Origin: Myxococcaceae bacterium
GTDB taxonomy: Bacteria > Myxococcota > Myxococcia > Myxococcales > Myxococcaceae
Direction of reading: 5' to 3'
DNA length: 59,724 bases
Assembly: GCA_017881265.1 (NCBI GenBank)
Contig: JADGRA010000017.1
Location: 1 to 59,724 of the forward strand
Both the position numbers and the translations under genes were made by a program. A model generated the notes under the pieces. It saw only the letters and a list, made by a program, of their open reading frames with translations, searched no databases and had not been told where the DNA came from. This document shows, one piece after another, positions 8,427 through 16,833 of this stretch. The first letter of the stretch is position 1; each line of letters starts with the position of its first letter.

Positions 8427-9224
8427 TCAGTTGTAGACAATGGTCACCCGGCCTTCCGCCAGCACTGTGGGGGGCAACTCCACCAGCGCCTTGGCCTCGG
8501 CCTTTCCCAGCACCAGGTCCGAGCCTTGGGCTCGCGCTGCCTTCACGACCAGTGGCGCGTCCCCGACGCTTTGCGCGCGGCTGGCCGCATCGGCGCTCTT
8601 GAACCAAGCGGCGACGCCGGCAGTCTTGCGCGTGGCCTCGGACAGCATCTCCAGCCCGTAGAGGACCTTCCCGGTTTCGTCGAGCAGGCGCGGGGCGAGC
8701 ACCGGCTGCACGCCCAAGCCGCGGACGTCCACTACCAGCCCGGTGTGGCGGTCTCCACCCGAGCGCTCGCCCGGCAGCGGCACCTCGGCGGGAGCCGGAA
8801 GCACGGCCAGGCTGATGGAGGCAAGCGGCACCTCGACGTCCAATTCGACGCCCTGGTCGCTGAAGTAGCGCTTCTTCACCACGCGGTAGCCCTTGATGAC
8901 GCCTTCCACCCGGGCCCGGACTTCCTCCTGGTCCATCTGCTCCCCAACGGTCTTCTCGGCCGTCACGTGAATGCCCTTCACCTGGCCGAGGAGGTTTCGG
9001 AACGCATCCAGCTGAGCGGCCTTCTCCGCGCCGAGCCGCGCCTGGGCTGGGCTGGTGGCCCGCATGTCCGGAGCCCCGGAGCCGGTGGCCTTGAGCAGCT
9101 GGTCCTGCCAGTCGACGGACGTCCGGCTGTCCGCTGCGGGCTTGGTCGGTGGAGGCGCAGGCTTCTTGTCCTCCGCGGCGCCGGCTGCAAGCAGGGCGGA
9201 CGCCAACAGCACCCACATGGTCAC
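8427..9224 (-). CDS. LPP20/FlgP-like exported protein
   Basis: A 265-residue protein with a signal peptide (MWVLLASALLAAGAA) but no lipobox cysteine, unlike LPP20 lipoproteins. The region ATSPAQARLGAEKAAQLDAF followed by NLLGQVKGIHVTAEKTV matches the LPP20/FlgP core, and the later YFSDQGVELDVEVPL is also typical. It is the first gene of a four-gene minus-strand run (FlgP-like, FlgT-like, FecR, unknown). In Vibrio, flgO, flgP and flgT are neighbours and build outer-membrane rings around the flagellum; here the same pair lacks flagellar context. Start is GTG 9224 or ATG 9218. Confidence 0.7.
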   Translation of the reverse strand: MTMWVLLASALLAAGAAEDKKPAPPPTKPAADSRTSVDWQDQLLKATGSGAPDMRATSPAQARLGAEKAAQLDAFRNLLGQVKGIHVTAEKTVGEQMDQEEVRARVEGVIKGYRVVKKRYFSDQGVELDVEVPLASISLAVLPAPAEVPLPGERSGGDRHTGLVVDVRGLGVQPVLAPRLLDETGKVLYGLEMLSEATRKTAGVAAWFKSADAASRAQSVGDAPLVVKAARAQGSDLVLGKAEAKALVELPPTVLAEGRVTIVYN

Positions 9225-9358
9225 GAGTCCTCCCCCGGAGCGACGCTGCTCCCATGAGATTCGAGCGCGTCAGCGAGTGTCAAGGAAAGCTGGGGAGTGC
9301 TGGCACCGCCCTCCCCGGGGAAGAACAGTCCCTGAGGCGCACGGCGGAGCGCTCGGCG

Positions 9359-9688
9359 TCAGTGGCCGGCGCGGCCTTGGACGTAGTCGCGAATGGCTCG
9401 GCGGTGTCGCTCGGTGAGGAGGGTGAACCTGACCGCATGGGTATGCGCAGACTCTGCCTCCACCCATTCGCGCACCACCTCGCCCTCGGCGTAGATGACT
9501 TCGGCGGAGCCCGGCAGCTGAAACTGCAACCCGACGCGCCGGCCGGTGCGGTCCGGCTCGAGGAGGCGTGCGAGCCGCACACCGTCCGGGCTGATGTCGC
9601 GCGCCCGCGCCGTGTAGGGCACGCCGCCGACGTATTTGTTGAGAAGGATGTCCAGGGCCGCGCGGCCCGACCTGCGCTGTTCGTCCAT
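9359..9688 (-). CDS. PilZ-domain protein
   Basis: A 109-residue cytoplasmic protein made of a single PilZ-type barrel. The second c-di-GMP motif is visible as DISPDGVRL (DxSxxG-like), followed by GLQFQLPG and a late REWVEAES segment. The first motif (RxxxR) is not clear in the N-terminal RRSGRAALDILL, so c-di-GMP binding is uncertain. ATG 9688 is chosen because PilZ homology begins soon after; an upstream ATG at 9757 would overlap a strong G/C hairpin. It precedes the FlgP-like operon on the same strand with a gap of about 135 bp. Confidence 0.75.
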   Translation of the reverse strand: MDEQRRSGRAALDILLNKYVGGVPYTARARDISPDGVRLARLLEPDRTGRRVGLQFQLPGSAEVIYAEGEVVREWVEAESAHTHAVRFTLLTERHRRAIRDYVQGRAGH

Positions 9689-9732
9689 ACAGCGAAACGC
9701 TAGGCCCGCCAGCCGATCGGTCAAGAAAGCGT

Positions 9733-9754
9733 CCCGGGGGGAAAGCCCCCCGGG
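9733..9754. other. G/C hairpin in the divergent leader
   Basis: CCCGGGGGG (9733-9741), loop AAAG, CCCCCCGGG (9746-9754): a perfect 9-bp stem followed on plus by AATTTT at 9761. It lies between the PilZ start and the FKBP start with no plus-strand gene reading into it, so it is not a simple end-of-gene terminator. Confidence 0.5.
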
Positions 9755-9788
9755 CACGGCAATTTTGGGCTAAACGAGCGCGCGTCTT

Positions 9789-9804
9789 GGGGGGTATTGC
9801 CCCC
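9789..9804. other. second G/C hairpin before the FKBP gene
   Basis: A G run (9789-9794), loop TATTG and CCCCC (9800-9804) form a short stem ending 24 bp before the FKBP start codon. Confidence 0.35.
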
Positions 9805-9828
9805 GGCAACGAAAGGACTTCACCGCTC

Positions 9829-10620
9829 ATGTCTCACAAGCCGTGGTTTCTCCTCGCCTTGCTGGCCCTGGCCAGTCCGGCCCTCGCCGCCGCGCCCGAT
9901 GGGGGCGTGCCCACTACCGCGGCCCCGGCCAAGCCCGAGGTGCCCGTCGGGCCGTTGAAGACCGCCGACGACAAGGCGCTGTACGTCCTCGCCTACGCGA
10001 CGGCGCACAACTGGGAGGTCCTGAACCTGTCGAAGGCCGAGCAGGAGATCATGAAGAAGGGCATCGCCGACGCCCTGGCGGGCACCAAGCCCCTGGTTCC
10101 GGTCCAGGAGTACGGTCCGCGCATCAAGGCCCTGGTGGAAAGCCGCCAGCCGCTCGCCGCAGCCGCGCGCGCCAAGAAGGACCAGCCCTTCCTCGACAAG
10201 ATGGCCAAGGAGAAGGGCGCCCAGACGTCCGCCGATGGCCTCGTCTACCTCTCCATCACCGAGGGCACCGGCGCCAGCCCGAAGGCGACGGAAGTCGCCA
10301 AGGTGCAGTACCGCGGCAGCTTCGTCGACGGAAACGAGTTCGACAGCACCTACCGCCGCGGGCAGCCGGCCGAGCTGCCGCTCGACCACGTCATCCCCTG
10401 CTGGTCCGAGGGCGTTCAGAAGATGAAGGTGGGCGGCAAGGCGAAGTTCGCCTGCCCGGCCTCCATTGGCTACAAGGAGAAGGGCGAGCCGCGGGGTGGG
10501 ATTCCCGGTGGCGCCGCACTCATCTTCGAGGTGGAGCTCCTCGAGGTGAAGCCGGCCCCGCCGGCCCCGCCGCCCTCGCCGGCCGCCCCGACGCCGGGCA
10601 TGCCGCCGAGCCCGAAGTAG
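9829..10620 (+). CDS. FKBP-type peptidyl-prolyl isomerase, exported
   Basis: A 263-residue periplasmic folding catalyst of the FkpA/Mip type. A signal peptide (FLLALLALASPALA) is followed by a low-complexity linker, an N-terminal helical dimerisation-like region (DKALYVLAYATAHNW, then LNLSKAEQEIMKKGIADAL), and a C-terminal FKBP domain (KVQYRGSFVDGNEFDSTY, PCWSEGVQKMKVGGKAKF, GGIPGGAALIFEVELL). A proline/alanine-rich tail ends the protein. ATG 9829 is chosen over an in-frame upstream ATG because the signal peptide starts there and GAAAGGA lies upstream. A strong two-tier hairpin follows the stop. Confidence 0.92.
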   Translation: MSHKPWFLLALLALASPALAAAPDGGVPTTAAPAKPEVPVGPLKTADDKALYVLAYATAHNWEVLNLSKAEQEIMKKGIADALAGTKPLVPVQEYGPRIKALVESRQPLAAAARAKKDQPFLDKMAKEKGAQTSADGLVYLSITEGTGASPKATEVAKVQYRGSFVDGNEFDSTYRRGQPAELPLDHVIPCWSEGVQKMKVGGKAKFACPASIGYKEKGEPRGGIPGGAALIFEVELLEVKPAPPAPPPSPAAPTPGMPPSPK

Positions 10621-10633
10621 GTCCCGCAATGAC

Positions 10634-10682
10634 GAAGCCCGAGGACTTCTCTCCTTGAAGCAAGGAGAGGGCCTCGGGCTTC
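10634..10682. terminator. two-tier bidirectional terminator hairpin
   Basis: Outer arms GAAGCCCGAGG (10634-10644) and CCTCGGGCTTC (10672-10682) enclose a second perfect stem CTCTCCTTG (10649-10657) and CAAGGAGAG (10661-10669). It sits between the convergent FKBP and cold-shock genes. Confidence 0.8.
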
Positions 10683-10744
10683 GGACGTTGCGAAGTGTTC
10701 AGCGCGCGAACGCGCCCCCTTCCGACGTCTTGGTCAAACGGACT

Positions 10745-10948
10745 TCAGACGGGACGGACGTTCTGAGCCTGCAGTCCCTTCGGGCCCTTGACGACCTCGA
10801 AAGTGACCTTCTGCCCTTCTGCCAGGGTGCGGAAACCATCCGACTGGATGGCGGTGTGGTGGCAGAACACGTCTTCTCCGCCGCCCTCCTGCGTGATGAA
10901 ACCGAACCCCTTCGCGTCGTTGAACCACTTCACGGTACCAACTGCCAT
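10745..10948 (-). CDS. cold-shock protein (CspA family)
   Basis: A 67-residue single cold-shock domain, the full family length. Both nucleic-acid-binding motifs are present: KGFGFI and the RNP2-like DVFCHH (more often VFVHH). The protein starts [17 protein letters not shown] and ends LQAQNVRPV. Members bind single-stranded RNA or DNA and act as RNA chaperones; whether this one is cold-induced cannot be told. It has its own promoter region of about 130 bp upstream and converges on the FKBP gene over a shared hairpin. Confidence 0.95.
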   Translation of the reverse strand: MAVGTVKWFNDAKGFGFITQEGGGEDVFCHHTAIQSDGFRTLAEGQKVTFEVVKGPKGLQAQNVRPV

Positions 10949-11084
10949 TGCTGTTGCCTTCTTTCAGTGCTGGCACGGGAATGAGCCCCGAGCCTTCCCT
11001 CGCCCGGGTATCCCGAGGCGCAAGGTCGCGGCGTCATAGGAGCGACGAAAGCCGAAGTCAATTCCTTCTGGTGGAATTCCGCTC

Positions 11085-12902
11085 TCACCACCCGCAGCGG
11101 CGTCCTTTGTTCTGCTCGGTGAGCCAGGCCTGTAGCGGGGCGAAGTACTCGAGCAGAGCACCGCCGTCCATCTTGCGTTCCCCGGTGAGGGCCTCCAGGG
11201 CATCGGGCCACGGGCGGCTGGCGCCGAGGGCCAGCATCGCCTCCAGACGCCGCCCCGCCTCCTTGTTGCCGTAGATGCTGCAGCCGTACAGCGGCCCCGT
11301 CACGCCAGCAGCGCGGCAGAGGGCGCGGTGGAACTGGAACTGGAGAACGCGGGCGAGGAAGTAGCGCGTGTATGGGACGTTGGCCGGCACGTGGTACTTG
11401 GCCCCCGGGTCGAAGTCGGCCTCGGTGCGGGGGACGGGCGGCGCAATCCCCTGGTCTCGCAGGCGGATGGCCCACCAGCCGGCGTTCAGCTGACTCGTCG
11501 GAATCTTCCCGCTGAAGACGTTCCATCGGTACTGGTCGATGTCCTTGCCAAACGGCAGGAAGGCCACCTTGGCCAGAGCGTCCTTCATCTGCTGGTTGAT
11601 GAGGGCCTGCTGGTTGACGGGCGGCAGCACGTCGAGGATGCCGACCTGCTTGTAGTAGCCCGGGTTGACGCTGAGCGCGATGGCGTCGCCGATGGCCTCG
11701 TGGAAGCCGTCGTTGGCTCCGTTTTGGAAGAGCGCCGGCAGCCGGTAGTACGCGTGGTAGTAGTAGTCGTGTCCGAGCTCGTGGTGGATGGTGACCAGGT
11801 CCTCCTCGTTGACCTTGATGCACATCTTGATGCGCAGGTCGTCGTGGAGGGTCACGTCCCAGGCCGAGGCGTGGCACACCACCTCGCGGTCCGCGGGCTT
11901 GGTGAACATCGACCGCTGCCAGAACGTCTCCGGCAGTTTGTCCAAGCCGAGCGAGAGGTAGAAGGCCTCGCCGCGCTTCACCAGCTTGATGGGGTCATAG
12001 CCTTTGGCCTTGAGGGCCGCGGTGATGTCGAGATTCCCCACGCCCTTGTAGGGTTCGACCAGCGGGTAGATGTTGGCCCACTCCTGCGCCCACATGTTGC
12101 CGAGCAGGTGGGCCGGGATGGGCCCTCCGTCCGGGATGCGCTGCTTGCCGTAGACGTCCTGTAGCTTGGCCCGCACGTAGCAGTGAAGCGCCTCGTACAA
12201 GGGCTTCACCTGGGCCCAGATGCGCTCGGTGTCCTGCTCGAAGTCGGCCGGGGGCATGTCGTAGGCGCTCCGCCAGAGGTCGCCCAGGTTGGCGAAGCCG
12301 TTGTCGCGCGCGCCCTGGTTGGCCACTTCGACGAAGCGGACGTACAGGGGCCGAATCTGCGCCCCCACCGCGTGCCAGCCCGTCCAGGCGTCGAGCAGCG
12401 CATCCCAGTCGCGGCTCTGGTCCATGACGTCGGAGAGCTGCTCGAGGTCGCGGCAGGGTCCCTTGCCGTCCTTGCCGCAATACTTGCCCTTGCCGTAGAG
12501 GCCCTCCATCTTCGCGCCGAGCTCGGTCAATTCCTTGCGCGCCTTGGCGTCGTTGGGCGCGAGCAGCGAGTTGTTGACCCGCAGCAGAAACAGCATCCGC
12601 GCTGTCTGCGGGTCGAGCTTCAGTCCCTGAAAGCGCTGCGCGTCCCGCAGCGCCTGCGCGGTGTAGGCGAGCATCGCGTCGTCCGCGTCCGCCGCCAGCC
12701 GCTCGGTGTCATCGGTGATGTAGGTGTTCTTCACCCATTGGGCCGTGCCTTGCCGGGCGCCCAGCTGCAGCAGGTCCGCATTCAGCTTCTCGACGTAGGC
12801 CTTGACCTCCTCGGCGGTGGGGGGTTTGGGCGTCGGGGGCGCCGCGCCCGCCAGGGAGGCGATGAGGGCCGTCGCGAGCGTCAACAAGGGGGGCAGTTTC
12901 AT
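11085..12902 (-). CDS. M2-family peptidyl-dipeptidase (ACE-like)
   Basis: A 605-residue zinc metallopeptidase related to angiotensin-converting enzyme; such bacterial enzymes remove dipeptides from peptide C-termini. A signal peptide (PPLLTLATALIASLAGA) indicates export. The catalytic zinc motif HELGH spans H374 to H378, followed by the second metal ligand region DGFHEAIGD. Conserved M2 segments such as QVGILDVLPP and the C-terminal PYTRYFLARVLQFQFHRALC are present. The ATG at 12902 places the start at the signal peptide; the longer ORF to 13346 overlaps the divergent SixA gene. Monocistronic, about 100 bp from the divergent gene. Confidence 0.93.
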   Translation of the reverse strand: MKLPPLLTLATALIASLAGAAPPTPKPPTAEEVKAYVEKLNADLLQLGARQGTAQWVKNTYITDDTERLAADADDAMLAYTAQALRDAQRFQGLKLDPQTARMLFLLRVNNSLLAPNDAKARKELTELGAKMEGLYGKGKYCGKDGKGPCRDLEQLSDVMDQSRDWDALLDAWTGWHAVGAQIRPLYVRFVEVANQGARDNGFANLGDLWRSAYDMPPADFEQDTERIWAQVKPLYEALHCYVRAKLQDVYGKQRIPDGGPIPAHLLGNMWAQEWANIYPLVEPYKGVGNLDITAALKAKGYDPIKLVKRGEAFYLSLGLDKLPETFWQRSMFTKPADREVVCHASAWDVTLHDDLRIKMCIKVNEEDLVTIHHELGHDYYYHAYYRLPALFQNGANDGFHEAIGDAIALSVNPGYYKQVGILDVLPPVNQQALINQQMKDALAKVAFLPFGKDIDQYRWNVFSGKIPTSQLNAGWWAIRLRDQGIAPPVPRTEADFDPGAKYHVPANVPYTRYFLARVLQFQFHRALCRAAGVTGPLYGCSIYGNKEAGRRLEAMLALGASRPWPDALEALTGERKMDGGALLEYFAPLQAWLTEQNKGRRCGW

Positions 12903-13001
12903 AGGGGGCGGCACCCTACCAGGGCCCTCGCCGGTTGGGGGCGGACAGCTTTCGGCAGTGCCAAGGTCTGGACAGCCACGCGGCTTCCGTGCCCAGGGTG
13001 A

Positions 13002-13514
13002 ATGGCCATGCAGCCGACCGAGCTCTACCTCGTCCGTCACGGACTGGCCGGGGAGGCAGACCCCACCCGGGACGACCGTCAGCGTCCCCTCACCCCGGCT
13101 GGCCGCCAGCGGACGCGGGCCGTCGCCAAACGCCTTCAGGCGCTGGACCTGCACTTCGACGGCCTCCTCAGCAGTCCGCTGGTGCGTGCCACGCAGACGG
13201 CCGAGTTGCTGCGGCGCGCCGGGCTGTGCAAGCGCGTGGAGGAGTCGGACGTCCTCGCCCCGGGTGGAGACTTCGAGGCTTGGCTGCGCTGGCTCCGGCA
13301 CTGGCGCCGCAGCCCCGGCCACCGGCGCCTCTGCCTGGTGGGGCATATGCCGGCCCTCGCCGCCTGGGCGGAGCTGCTGGTCTTCGGGCAGCCCCAGCAG
13401 CGTCTGGTGCTGAAGAAGGCCGGGGTGCTGGGCCTCACCCTGCCCGCTCGCGGCTCGCCCCTCGCGCGCAGCGCGCTCTTCCTCCTGGCCTCGCCGAGGT
13501 ACCTCCTGGAATGA
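13002..13514 (+). CDS. sixA: SixA-like phosphohistidine phosphatase
   Basis: A 170-residue histidine-phosphatase-superfamily protein. The catalytic RHG motif is near the N-terminus (YLVRHGLAG), followed by RPLTPAGRQRT, SSPLVRATQTAE and the second catalytic histidine in LVGHMP. Length and motifs match SixA, which dephosphorylates phosphohistidine in HPt domains. The start is ATG 13002 or ATG 13008. The stop overlaps the start of a glycosyltransferase gene (ATGA), so the two are coupled, which is not an obvious functional pairing. Confidence 0.85.
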   Translation: MAMQPTELYLVRHGLAGEADPTRDDRQRPLTPAGRQRTRAVAKRLQALDLHFDGLLSSPLVRATQTAELLRRAGLCKRVEESDVLAPGGDFEAWLRWLRHWRRSPGHRRLCLVGHMPALAAWAELLVFGQPQQRLVLKKAGVLGLTLPARGSPLARSALFLLASPRYLLE

Positions 13515-14545
13515 GGGCGCTCCTCTTCCTGAAGGGGGGGATTGGCGACGTCGTCTTCTCCCTACCGCTTGTGGCCGACCTCCGGGCCGGCTGGCCCGGC
13601 GTCGAGGTGTGGGCCCTCACCCATGCGCAGGGCAAGGGCGTGCTGGACTTGTGCCCGGACGTCGCCCGGACGCTGTCGTACGGCCCGGTGTCGACCGAGC
13701 CCCGCCTCGGCGCCCTCGTCTCGGCGGTGCAGGGCCAGCGCTTCGATGCAGCCCTGACGCCCGTGCGTTCACCCCGGGCGGCGTGGCTTCTGTGGAAAAG
13801 CAAAGCGCCCGTGCGGGCAGGCTTCCGGGGCGGGCCAGAGGCCCTTCTGTACACGCACCGCGCCCCGGTGCGTCCCTTCGAGGTCACGTTCTCCCGGCGC
13901 CTTGAGCGGCTGGCCGCGGCCCTGGGCCTGGCCGTCCTGGGCCGCCCGGCCCCGCTTTTGGTGTCCCCGGCGCGTCGTGCACAGGCCGTCCAGACGCTGC
14001 GGGCAGCGGGCTGGGACGCAGAGTCCCCCCTCGTCGCCCTGCACGCGGGCGGCGGCTGGCCGACGAAGCAGTGGCCCGTGGAACACGCCGCCGCACTGGC
14101 GGCCGCCCTGGCCCGGCGCCATGGCCTGCGGACCCTCCTCCTCGGCGGCACCGCCGACCGTCCCCGCGCCGAGGCCATCGCCGCGGCCAGCGGCGGTGCA
14201 GCGCTGGTGCAGGTGGGAAGACCGGTGGAGGAGGCCCTGGCCCAGGTGGACTTGTGCACGGCCGCCGTCGGACTCGACTCCGGGCTGTCCCACGCCGGGG
14301 TGGCCCTGGGCGTCCCCACGGTGTCCCTCTTCGGACCGAATGACCCCCGAAGCATCCAGCTGGCGCCCACCCAGCGGCTGCTCGTCCAGGAGGGGCTGGC
14401 CTGCCGGCCGTGCAACCGCCTCGGGAAGCTGGGCTGCCCCCTGGGCCACCACCGCTGCATGCGCGACACGACGGCAGCCCAGGTGCTTGCCGCGCTGGAG
14501 CCGCTTCTGGCCCTCGGCGAACTGCGCCTGCGGGAACGCGCCTAG
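13511..14545 (+). CDS. glycosyltransferase family 9 (heptosyltransferase-like)
   Basis: A 344-residue GT-B enzyme. It begins MRALLFLKGGIGDVVFSLP, the usual N-terminal signature of LPS heptosyltransferases, and contains HAGGGWPTKQWP in the C-terminal Rossmann domain, then GLDSGLSHAGVALG and VSLFGPNDP. These enzymes transfer heptose or a similar sugar onto the lipopolysaccharide core on the cytoplasmic face of the inner membrane. The ATG overlaps the SixA stop by four bases. The short Cys motif CRPCNRLG near the C-terminus is common in GT9 proteins. The acceptor sugar cannot be told. Confidence 0.9.
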   Translation: MRALLFLKGGIGDVVFSLPLVADLRAGWPGVEVWALTHAQGKGVLDLCPDVARTLSYGPVSTEPRLGALVSAVQGQRFDAALTPVRSPRAAWLLWKSKAPVRAGFRGGPEALLYTHRAPVRPFEVTFSRRLERLAAALGLAVLGRPAPLLVSPARRAQAVQTLRAAGWDAESPLVALHAGGGWPTKQWPVEHAAALAAALARRHGLRTLLLGGTADRPRAEAIAAASGGAALVQVGRPVEEALAQVDLCTAAVGLDSGLSHAGVALGVPTVSLFGPNDPRSIQLAPTQRLLVQEGLACRPCNRLGKLGCPLGHHRCMRDTTAAQVLAALEPLLALGELRLRERA

Positions 14546-14599
14546 CTGCTGTTGGCTTCCCCCCCAGCGCCACCTCCGTCCCGCGCGGCCCGGCCCTCC

Positions 14600-15754
14600 T
14601 CAGCTGCCCTGGAAGGCGAGCGCGGCCTCCACCGCCGCCCGCGGCCGGACGACGCCCCAGCCCTGCCGGTCGACGTCGATGCCGGAGACGCGCTCGGCCG
14701 TCCGGAGGAGGAGGCGCTTCACCTGGCCGGGCGTCAGGCCGGGGTTGGCTTCCAGCATCTGGGCCACGACGGACGTGACGATGGGAGCGGCGAAGCTGGT
14801 GCCGTCGACGCGCTTGTAATGCTCATCGATGACGGAGCCGTCGTGCAGCCCGGCGGCGATGACTTGTCGAATGAGGTAGGCCGGCCGCCCCTCCACCGCA
14901 TCCAGCGGGGCAAACACGCCGCGGTTTTGGGCAATGAGGGCGGTCAGCTCGCTGTCGGGCGCCGCGTCGAGCGTCGCCAGCAGGGCCGCCTCCCGCGCCG
15001 TCGGCGTTCCGGGGAGGATGGGGGCAGCGACGAAGTCCGCCAGGGTGATGACCTCGGGCTTCTGCACGCCGTCGATGGTGGGGCCGTGCGAGGAGCGGTA
15101 CGGGAGCAGACGGCCGAGGCTGGGGTCGCCGAAGTCATTGACGCCGCCCACGCTGATGACGGCCGGGACACTGGCCGGGGGGACGACGTAGCCGGGCCGC
15201 TCGCCGTTGTTGCCGACGGCGGCCACCACCACAATCCCCGCCCGGATGGCGGCCTCGGCGAAGCGCGACAGCGTGTCCTCGAGGTAGGACACTTCGTAGT
15301 CGCCGCCGCAGGAGATGTTGAGGATGCGGATGTCGTAGCGGGGCCGATTGACCAGCACCCATTCAATGCCCCGGGTGATGTCGTCGTGGTGCACCCGCGA
15401 CAGCGTCCCGACCTTCACCAGCACCAGCCCGAGGTCCGGGGCGAGCGAGCGGTAGCGCCCGCCGGACAGCGCCCCGTTTCCGGCGGCGACGACGCTGGAC
15501 ATCATCCCGTGCCAGCTCGACGCGTCCACTGAGGTGAGGTGCTCCACCCCCGACTGGCGGCCGATGAGGTCCACGTACCCGTGAATCCGGCTGTGGGGCC
15601 GGGTGAGGTCCGGGTGCGCGTAGAAGCCCGAGTCGAGGAAGGCCGCCACCACGCCCTTGCCGGTGAAGCGCGGGTCCGCGCCGAGGCGCTCGGCCACGGA
15701 GAGCGGCGCGGCGGGCGGCTCGGTCGGGGGAACGGAGCGGGGAGCGGTGCTCAT
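14600..15754 (-). CDS. subtilisin-like serine peptidase (S8), no signal peptide
   Basis: A 384-residue S8 peptidase with all three catalytic residues: D41 in FLDSGF, H82 in SSWHGMM and S320 in DGTSFAAP; AAVGNNGE supplies the oxyanion-hole asparagine. There is no signal peptide or prodomain, so it looks like an intracellular or co-exported protease. Between about residues 230 and 300 there is an insertion carrying acidic and hydrophobic stretches (PDSELTALIAQNRG). It is divergent from, and 87 bp away from, an amidotransferase gene that opens a ligase operon; it may process the product or a ligase of that system. That link is inference from position. Confidence 0.88.
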   Translation of the reverse strand: MSTAPRSVPPTEPPAAPLSVAERLGADPRFTGKGVVAAFLDSGFYAHPDLTRPHSRIHGYVDLIGRQSGVEHLTSVDASSWHGMMSSVVAAGNGALSGGRYRSLAPDLGLVLVKVGTLSRVHHDDITRGIEWVLVNRPRYDIRILNISCGGDYEVSYLEDTLSRFAEAAIRAGIVVVAAVGNNGERPGYVVPPASVPAVISVGGVNDFGDPSLGRLLPYRSSHGPTIDGVQKPEVITLADFVAAPILPGTPTAREAALLATLDAAPDSELTALIAQNRGVFAPLDAVEGRPAYLIRQVIAAGLHDGSVIDEHYKRVDGTSFAAPIVTSVVAQMLEANPGLTPGQVKRLLLRTAERVSGIDVDRQGWGVVRPRAAVEAALAFQGS

Positions 15755-15841
15755 CGAAGATTGACCCCCCTCTTATCGCGTCCCGGCCTAGCAGGGGCTG
15801 ACACCATCACGGCCTCTGAGGTACTCCAGTACGGCCAGCTT

Positions 15842-16750
15842 ATGGAGCCCCTCCGACTCAGCCTCGTCGACATGAACAACGGGGTCCCCAACGAAGCGGT
15901 GCGCTGCTTCCGGCGCCTACTGGACGCCTTCGCAGCGCGCGTCCGGGCGGCCAACCCCCGGCTTTCGGTGGTGCAGGAGCACGTCCAGCCCCGAAACCTG
16001 GGCGAGCTCCCCTCCCGGCAGGCGGACCTCATCCTCTCCTCCGGAGGACCCGGCTCTCCGCATGACGGCTGGGAGGAGCCGTGGTGCACGGGCTACCGCC
16101 TGTTTCTGGACAGCGTCCTTGACCGGACCGCGCAGCACCCGGACACCGCCCCGGCGGCCTTCGTCGTGTGCCACTCCTTTGAGCTTGCCATCCAGCACTT
16201 CCGCTTCGCCGAGATGGCGCGGCGCCAGGAGCTGAAGTTCGCGATTTTCCCGGCCTATGTCACCGAGGAGGGAAGCCGGTGTGACTTCCTCCAGCCCTTT
16301 GGCGAGCGCCTCTTCGTCTGGGAACACCGCCGCTACCAGGCCGTTGCCCTCGACGTCCCCCGGCTGCACCAGCAGCAGGGCGCCCTGCTGGCGCGCGAGA
16401 GCCGCCCGGGCCGCGACGACAAGGGCGAGGCCGTGCTCGCCTTGCGTTTTGGGCCGGGGCTGGAAGGGAGCCAGTTTCACCCGGAGGCGGACCGGCCCGG
16501 CGTCCTCGCCTGGATTCACCGGCCCGAGCACACCACCGCCCTGCGCGACGCCTATGGCCACTCGCTGCTGGAGCGAATGATGAAGACGCTCGACGACCCC
16601 GGGCGGCTGGCGCGGACGTACGCCTTACTCATCCCCGGCTGGCTCACCTCCCGCTTCAACCGCCTGGCGGCCGTGCGCGGCCTGCGGCCGATTCCGCCTC
16701 CGGTGCAGAGCATGCGCGAGTTCGAGGCGCAGGTGCCCCTCGCCTCGTAG
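15842..16750 (+). CDS. class I glutamine amidotransferase-like protein
   Basis: A 302-residue protein with the GATase class I triad: nucleophile C110 in VVCHSFELAIQ, H213 and E215 in QFHPEA. The usual GxCxG elbow is replaced by VCHSFEL, so it is a divergent member. An N-terminal segment (LSLVDMNNGVPNEAV, later LILSSGGPGSPHDG) matches the class I fold. The C-terminal 90 residues are an extension without recognised domain. The ATG at 15842 is favoured because homology begins there; the longer ORF upstream runs into the opposing peptidase gene. It is the first gene of a plus-strand set with an ATP-grasp ligase and a YbdK-type ligase, and could supply ammonia or remove a gamma-glutamyl group. Confidence 0.82.
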   Translation: MEPLRLSLVDMNNGVPNEAVRCFRRLLDAFAARVRAANPRLSVVQEHVQPRNLGELPSRQADLILSSGGPGSPHDGWEEPWCTGYRLFLDSVLDRTAQHPDTAPAAFVVCHSFELAIQHFRFAEMARRQELKFAIFPAYVTEEGSRCDFLQPFGERLFVWEHRRYQAVALDVPRLHQQQGALLARESRPGRDDKGEAVLALRFGPGLEGSQFHPEADRPGVLAWIHRPEHTTALRDAYGHSLLERMMKTLDDPGRLARTYALLIPGWLTSRFNRLAAVRGLRPIPPPVQSMREFEAQVPLAS

Positions 16751-16833
16751 GCCCCGGCTTCTGCTATGTCCGTACGAGGCGTCCGGCCCCCAGCGCACTG
16801 CTGGGACGGGGTGCTGTGGAGGACGGACGGGGG

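Noticed and set aside
11085-13346. Very long ORF of 753 codons starting at 13346.
   Set aside because: The first 148 codons overlap the divergent SixA gene and lack the signal peptide; the true start is 12902.
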